Below, one piece after another: positions 39,578-45,000 of a stretch of 45,000 nt of DNA. Under the pieces are notes generated by a model that saw nothing but the letters and a program-made list of their open reading frames with translations, was not told where the DNA came from and did no database searches. Source of the DNA: Paratrimastix pyriformis (taxonomy: Eukaryota > Preaxostyla > Paratrimastigidae); contig JAPMOS010000085.1 in assembly GCA_027972325.1 (NCBI GenBank), positions 107,501-152,500 of the forward strand, given 5' to 3'. Positions within the stretch are counted from its first letter, which is position 1. Every line of letters starts with the position of its first letter. The position numbers and the translations under genes were made by a program.

Positions 39578-39884
39578 TGGGTCGATACTTCCCAAAACTA
39601 CAGTTATACTCTAGGGAACACTCCCGTGTTCCTCGGAGTAGAGAGTATCTCTACTCTTTGATGGAGAAAAGATCCCAAGCCATGAGATCAAGCCCAACCC
39701 AACCGCGCAGAGAGCCGCGCCTAGCGGAGGTCAAGTCCCTGACAGGACTGAGAGTCACACGAAGCGATGCTCAGCACCGCACTCGTATTCCTCAACCAAG
39801 TGAACACACGAAAGAACTCAACAAACCGGTGAAAGCTTAAAGTTAGCTATCATCGCCGGGCACCCCAGCACGGGGCGAAGAATC
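39571..39884. other. Non-coding end region of the DIRS-type element
   Basis: Lies between the inverted repeats and the recombinase region. It contains the third repeat copy (39635-39663) and a small palindrome GGAACACTCCCGTGTTCC near 39615-39632. It is probably the terminal or internal complementary region of the DIRS-type element. Confidence 0.5.
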
Positions 39885-41208
39885 TCAGGCGTAAATGGCC
39901 GCGCCAAGCTCGGCCACCTTACTGCTTCTCAAGTAGAATCGCGAGAAGGTATCGGAGCGACTGCTCCAACGGAACTGAAGAAGGACCAGGGGCTCTGGTA
40001 TCCCCGCCTCCAGCGCCCTCGACGAGCCCATGCCCCTCAGGCAGTGGGGTTTAAACTTCTTGGGATCAATCCCCGCGGCGATCATCAACCGCTTCACGCA
40101 CGACCCCAACCACTTGGCCGTACAAGGGGAACCATCCCGGAAGCTGACAAACAGCGGTTCCGGGGGGGCCGCCAAGGGGCGACGATCCAGAAGCTCGTCC
40201 ACTGCCGCCACCGCGCACCTGAAAGGATGGGTGGGGCAGGCTGGGATGGGCTGGGTAACCCAGAGCATCGCTCTCGTTTCCTTCGTCAGAGCTCGGAAAC
40301 GGAGAGCGTCCTTACCAATGTCAGACCTGGTCAGATCAATTCTGACCTGGTCCGCTCTCCACAACCCAAAGATGAGCAGGAGGGTCGCCACTTTCGCGAC
40401 CAACTGCCAATCTTCAAAGGCATCGTTGGGCCCCCAACGATCCAAGAGCACCCAAGATCACCCCCAGATCAGGGTGTTCCGCATACCGCGGAAGCTCCGG
40501 GCGGACCTTCCTGACACCCGTCATGAGGGCCGACACTGAGGGTTCCTCCCCGACCGCGAAGCCAAGAATCGGCTTCAAATTGGTGGAGATCGCTGCCACG
40601 CGAGACTTGCATGCAGAGTACCCCAGCTGCAACTCGGCCTGCTCATCCGCCACAAAATTGGCTGTCTGGACTGCAAGCCCCACCCGGTCCCGAAGGCAAG
40701 GGTCCCTGCCCCGAGCTGCGCACCAAGTGGTATAGCGCTTCCAAGCCGCCGCATAGGCTTTCTGAGTCGAGGGTTCCAAACGCGCCCCGATAAGGCGGCG
40801 CGCCCTCTCCGAAAGGCCCATGGGCAACTGAGGGACGAACCCTCCCGCCGCCGAGGTGGCGGTACCCGCCCGCTCCGGACTGGGGCGGGCGAGCTCGGTC
40901 GCCTCCAGCCCTAGCGAGTCGCAGCAATCGACCCAACAGCTGGGACAGGACCACTCGTCGTCCTCTCTCCCCAGCCCAGGGGCAGGCGACCGATCAGATC
41001 GTCCACCGGGACCGACAGAGCCTGTCCGAAGCGGGCCCTGGCCTTCTTTCGGTTGACCGGGTGGCCCGACACCCGGACCACCCACGCTGGCCAAGGCGGA
41101 GTCCCCAGCGGGGATTGATTGGCCATCGACTGCGGCAGGAAGAGGGCCGGCGACTGGGGAAGCAGCAACGGGGGTCTGACCAGCAGAGTCAGGAGCAGTG
41201 GCCACCAC
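39885..41208 (-). pseudogene. Tyrosine recombinase region of the DIRS-type element
   Basis: An N-terminal core-binding-like part (STQKAYAAAWKRYTTWCAAR, LGYSACKSRVAAISTNLKPI) and a catalytic part with LLIFGLWRADQVRIDL, KPHCLRGMGSSRALEAG and SDTFSRFYLR. These carry the Arg, His-x-x-Arg and Tyr pattern of tyrosine recombinases. The region is read in more than one frame. Confidence 0.85.
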
Positions 41209-41299
41209 GGCTGCGTCGGCCAGAAGGGGACGCAGACCACCGCCGACGCCCGCTGCGCCGCAATGCGTCTGAGCAGGGGCAGCAGAAGGGAGAACGGGG

Positions 41300-43272
41300 G
41301 TTGCACCAGCACGTCACTCCCCAAATCCTGCTTCAGAGCATCCACCGCCTCGCACCCGAGAGCGGGGAAACGAACCACCACCTCGGGAGGAGGTGATTGC
41401 CCTGGGTGGCGAATGCGTCGACTTCGCACGGGCCCAGAAGATCCATCGCCAGGCGGAAGACCACTGGGTGGATCTTCCAGTCCTCCGGGTCCAGCCACCG
41501 AGACAGGAAGTCGGGCCGGTAGTTTGTCCGGCCTGGGACATGAACCGCCACGAGCCGAATGCCCAGCTCGGAGACGAGGTCGAAGAGACGCCGCAACCCC
41601 GCATTCATTTCCGGCGAGGTCGACTTCCACTTCGTGACCCCCAGACGACCGCGGAGTTGTCGCAGCGCCAAAGCACCTGCTGACCCCTCACAGCGTCGGC
41701 GAAGGTGCGCAGCGTGAGGAAGCCCGCTTCCAACTCCAAGGGTGAGATCGAGTGGGGATCCAGCTCGAGGGGCCACAATCCCCTCGTCTCACGATACTCC
41801 CCCCCTCCGTGTGCGGAGGACTCCCGCCAGGCGAAGAAGGACGCATCCGTCTGTATCACCACCTGGGGTCTCGGCGGGGCGAACGACGCGCCGTTGCAGC
41901 GGGACAAATTGTCCCGCCACCAGCGGAGATCCGCACGCGATGGATCGTCCAGGAGCGCCACTGCCTCCCAACCGCCGGGGCACCTCCTCGTCTTGGAGGC
42001 CAACCGGTTCAAGTTGAACAGGTAAAGATGGGCAGGCAGGACCGCCTCCCGGAGGCAGGACAGGGAGCCAGCGAGTCTCGCTAACTCCCGTGCTCTGAAG
42101 GGCCGTTCCGGCCCCTGGACAGGGCCGCCTCGACCAAAGAAAGAGTAGCCCTGACCTTGTGAGACGGAACCCTGAACGCCATGCGCACCGAGTCGATCTG
42201 CAAACCGAGGTGCTCCAGGCAGGTCACCGGAGCCGGTGTGCATTTCTTGGCGTTCAAGCCAAACCCAACTCGGTCAAAGGAGGATCGCGAAAACCGTGTG
42301 CCGCACGGTCTCTTCCCTGGACGATCCTACCACCAGGATATCGTCCAAATAGATAGAGATCCTCACCCCTTTGAACCGGATCTCTGCCATGGGAACCCGC
42401 ATCATTTTGTAAATGTGCGTGGAGCCGTATTTAGGCCGAAGGGCATCGCCACAAAGGCGTACACCCTGCCCTCCCAACTGAAGCAGAGGTATCTGGAGGT
42501 CTCCAGGGGAGTGGGACATGGAGATAAGCCTTGGAGAAGTCGAGGCTTAACATCCAGTCCCCTTGCCCACCAGCGCCGCCGCCGTGGACAAGGCCTCCAC
42601 CCTGAAATGGTCGCAGCTGACGAACTCGTTCAGGGGAGCCGCGTTGATGACGCCGCGCCGACCCCCGTCCTTCTTGGGGACTGTGAACAGGGGAAGGATC
42701 GCCCTCGCAAAGGAGGGCGCCACCTCGGCAACCGCGCCTGCCTCTTTGAAGGCCTGGATCTCTTCCCCGAGTGCCCGCAGGTCCTCGTCCGACAACGGGA
42801 TCTGCGAAGTCCGGATGCAGTGCTCCGGAGGGTGCGAGACCCACTCTAGGCGAAGGCCCTCCTTCACCAGATCGTGGCACCACTCGGTCTGGAAGCGCAG
42901 TGCGTCCCAGGCCGCGAGGAACGACTTCAGACGCCCCCACTGGCTGCGAGCTGGCCATCGCCTGGTTGAGCGCCAGTGCCTGCTCGAGAGAAACTGAACC
43001 CGACTTGGTCCAGAGCTCTTCGGCCAAGAGACCCGGAGCGCCCAGCCCGGGCCATCTGGGCCCTCCAGTGGGGGACAGATGGAGAAATCGTCCAGGGCCC
43101 CGCCTAGCTTGAGGGCGTCCGACGACAATCCCAAACTCGCCGCCTGCTCCTCAGGGGTGCGGAACCGACCCACAAAGAGGTCCTCCACCCCCCCTCGGGC
43201 CAAGGGAACCGGTACCAGACCCCCACCCTCCCCCCCACCCTCTTCCTGCGGGAGACCAGTCGGAACGACCAA
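41300..43272 (-). pseudogene. RT-RNase H region of the DIRS-type element
   Basis: Readable parts include FTVPKKDGGRRGVINAAPLN, MLSLDFSKAYLHVPL, ISIYLDDILVVGSS, the RNase H block VVIQTDASFFAWRESSAHGG and LELEAGFLTLRTFADAV, and the downstream VAVHVPGRTNYRPDFLSRWL typical of DIRS and Ty3-like RNase H. The region is interrupted. Family membership is clear. Confidence 0.85.
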
Positions 43273-43332
43273 GGTCTTTCTTATTGCATACCCGCAAGGA
43301 AAAACAGTGGTAGGGGAAGATGGGGCAGTTAC

Positions 43333-44961
43333 CTACTCTTTCTTCGCGGCGGCCTGGTGCTGGCGCGGAGCCGCATGGTTGGGCGCCGAGTCATGGCGCG
43401 GGCGCTTGTTCAGGCGAGCACCCCACGGTACCCAGCCCGGCCCCGCGTCCACCGCGGTCTCGCCCACGGTCCCGCCGGTCACTACCGCGGTCCCGCCGGT
43501 CACCGCCCCGGTCGCGGCGAGAGGAGCCGCGGTCCCGGTGCTCACCTCGCCCACGAGTCTTGCCGCCCTCTCGCTCCCGCGAGCGGTCGGACTCGTCGGC
43601 CTCCTCCCCTCGGCTTCGTCGGTCCGCTTCTCGAGCTTGCGGGTCTCCGACTTCGCCTTGAGTGCTTCAAGGTGGGAGTTAATCACCTCAGCCGACCACG
43701 GCAGGCGCGCCGGGTCGGGGTACTGGGCAAGCATGGCAGGCTGCCCGCCGGCGCCCGCCCGGTCGGCCGCAGCTTTGGCCGACCAAGTCTTAAGCTTGCC
43801 CCACGAGACATAGGGCTCCAAGGTCTGGCGGAGCCGGGCGGAGTCGAGGGCGATTTCGACTTCAAGTTGTTCTTGGAGTGCGGTCAAGAAGTTGACCGCA
43901 TCATCCAGAGGGGGCAGGAGGTGGGCAAGGGCCTCCCTCGCCCGCTCCTCATTCCCACCCGCCAGCCCCACCAGCATCGGGAGCAGCGACTTCCGGTGGC
44001 CTAGAACAGCCAACCGGGAAAGTTCCACCTCCCGTGACTCAAGCACAAGGAACCCGAGATGGGTCTGGAGTCTCTTAGCCCCGGCTTCGAGACGCTCGCG
44101 TCGGCTCTTGCCGACCGAGTCCAAGAAGTAGTTCACCGGAGGGGGCGGCAGGATTGGGGCTCCAGATGGGAACCCCAATGGCCGCGGGGCCGAAAGAAGG
44201 CGGGTCAGGGACGTGCGTTGACGCTCCTCCATGATCGCGGGAGGTACGTCCGCATGCAAGTTGGGAACCCGGACCGGCCCAACCGCCGCACGGACCGCAG
44301 CGATATAGTCCGGCGGGTATACGGCATCATCAAAGGCCACGTCCAGGCCAAATTCGCTGAAGTCTACCAAGGCCGCGAGGGGCATACGCACCCCCGCGGC
44401 CTGGAGCTTCAACCGCTCCTCCAGGACTCTCTCCCTTCGGAGGAGCTTCGCAAAGGGCTCCTTCGGGGCAGGGATGTCCTCTGGGCCAGCCGCTGAACGC
44501 GCCTCCAGAGCCGCCATACGCGTCATCAACGACTGATTCTGCTCCCTCAGTCTCTGCAGCTCATCCGGAGCGGCAGCCAGAGGGCCGTCCCGGACGGCCG
44601 CCCGCGGAGAAGCCGGAGGGCGCCGGCTCGGCGAGGCCGCCGACGACCCCGAACGCGAGGCCCGAGACGAAGCCCGAGAGCGGCCCCCCGAACCCGAGCG
44701 CGAGGAGCGCGAGGACCGCTCCGTGCGCGACGAGCGTGACGATCGCGAGGGAGACCCCGAAGCCCCCGAGCGGGAGCCCGACCCCGACTGGGCGACCGCC
44801 GACGACGGAACGGAGGTGGCTGAGGGACCCCGACGCCGGGCCAAATGGGACGACGGCCGGGACGGGGACTGGTCACGGGGCGACGCCGCTCGAGAGTGGA
44901 GCGGGTCGGGACGCCCGGACGCCGGCCGCGAAGGGGTGGCGTCGCGGGGCGCGGACGCCAA
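43333..44961 (-). CDS. Gag-like protein of the DIRS-type element
   Basis: A 542-residue frame near the window end that may start further upstream. The first 150 residues are Ser/Arg/Pro-rich (SRSGSGSRSGASG style). Next come a coiled stretch (ELQRLREQNQSLMTRMAALE) and a helical region with VPNLHADVPPAIMEERQR and LGFLVLESREVELSRLAVLG, and the C-terminus is basic. The position upstream of the RT matches DIRS-element ORF1. Confidence 0.7.
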   Translation of the reverse strand: MASAPRDATPSRPASGRPDPLHSRAASPRDQSPSRPSSHLARRRGPSATSVPSSAVAQSGSGSRSGASGSPSRSSRSSRTERSSRSSRSGSGGRSRASSRASRSGSSAASPSRRPPASPRAAVRDGPLAAAPDELQRLREQNQSLMTRMAALEARSAAGPEDIPAPKEPFAKLLRRERVLEERLKLQAAGVRMPLAALVDFSEFGLDVAFDDAVYPPDYIAAVRAAVGPVRVPNLHADVPPAIMEERQRTSLTRLLSAPRPLGFPSGAPILPPPPVNYFLDSVGKSRRERLEAGAKRLQTHLGFLVLESREVELSRLAVLGHRKSLLPMLVGLAGGNEERAREALAHLLPPLDDAVNFLTALQEQLEVEIALDSARLRQTLEPYVSWGKLKTWSAKAAADRAGAGGQPAMLAQYPDPARLPWSAEVINSHLEALKAKSETRKLEKRTDEAEGRRPTSPTARGSERAARLVGEVSTGTAAPLAATGAVTGGTAVVTGGTVGETAVDAGPGWVPWGARLNKRPRHDSAPNHAAPRQHQAAAKKE

Positions 44962-45000
44962 CCGGGCGATGGTCGGGTCAGGAGGGAACCGGCCCGAGGT

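Larger units (their letters stand above)
39885..45000 (-). mobile_element. DIRS-type tyrosine-recombinase retrotransposon (fossil copy), runs off the window
   Basis: Order on the minus strand: a gag-like frame (43333-44961 and beyond), a reverse transcriptase with YLDD plus RNase H region (about 41300-43272), and a tyrosine recombinase (39885-41208). This gag, RT-RNase H, YR order without an aspartic protease or DDE integrase defines the DIRS group. The gag-like frame is open. The pol and recombinase regions are spread over several frames. DIRS elements do use overlapping frames, but there are more frame changes here than that explains (roughly five or more), so the copy looks broken. Protein motifs remain readable, which suggests a fairly recent insertion. 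Its other end lies outside the window. Confidence 0.85.

Overview
This window is nuclear DNA of an intron-rich eukaryote with GC-rich exons. Most long introns are packed with trinucleotide repeats, chiefly (GAT)n or (ATC)n broken by TTGG, CTGG or TCGG. A complete tRNA-Val gene without an encoded CCA, spliced genes, and DIRS-like and LINE-like retroelements all fit a eukaryote. A free-living protist is most likely. A preaxostylan such as Paratrimastix is my guess from general look only and is not shown by the sequence.

Layout. (1) 502-9072 (+): a 12-exon F-box/LRR-like gene whose exon phases close exactly to 669 codons plus stop. (2) 9335-11488 (-): an intronless 717-residue F-box/LRR protein, convergent with the first. 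(3) 11774-25259 (-): a gene of about 19 exons for a HEAT/ARM-type scaffold with a long Pro-rich, Arg/Asp-rich and SUMO-interacting-motif tail. (4) 25271-31614 (-): WRNIP1/RarA/Mgs1, a fork-protection AAA+ ATPase of at least 13 exons. It carries a UBA domain inside its lid region and a tRNA-Val gene in one intron. (5) 31759-36030 (+): an ankyrin-repeat protein with a Ser/Pro/Arg-rich tail, divergent from WRNIP1. (6) 36336-39274 (-): a LINE-like reverse transcriptase with a restriction-like endonuclease end. (7) 39885 to the window end (-): a DIRS-type tyrosine-recombinase retrotransposon, treated as a fossil. A 47-bp perfect inverted repeat lies between the two retroelements.

Two signals cut across the window. 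First, about 50 introns that I placed by reading-frame closure begin with GT-pyrimidine, nearly always G at +5 (GTCTG, GTCCG, GTCAG, GTTCG, GTTTG, GTCGG), and not with GTRAGT. Second, many introns hold one or more copies of the neighbouring exon edge together with its splice site, as tandem, distant or inverted copies. This leaves decoy splice sites and points to local duplication at exon borders.

The genes do not form a pathway. WRNIP1 and the scaffold gene are stacked head-to-tail with only 11 bp between stop and the proposed ATG, and WRNIP1 and the ankyrin gene share a short divergent promoter region.
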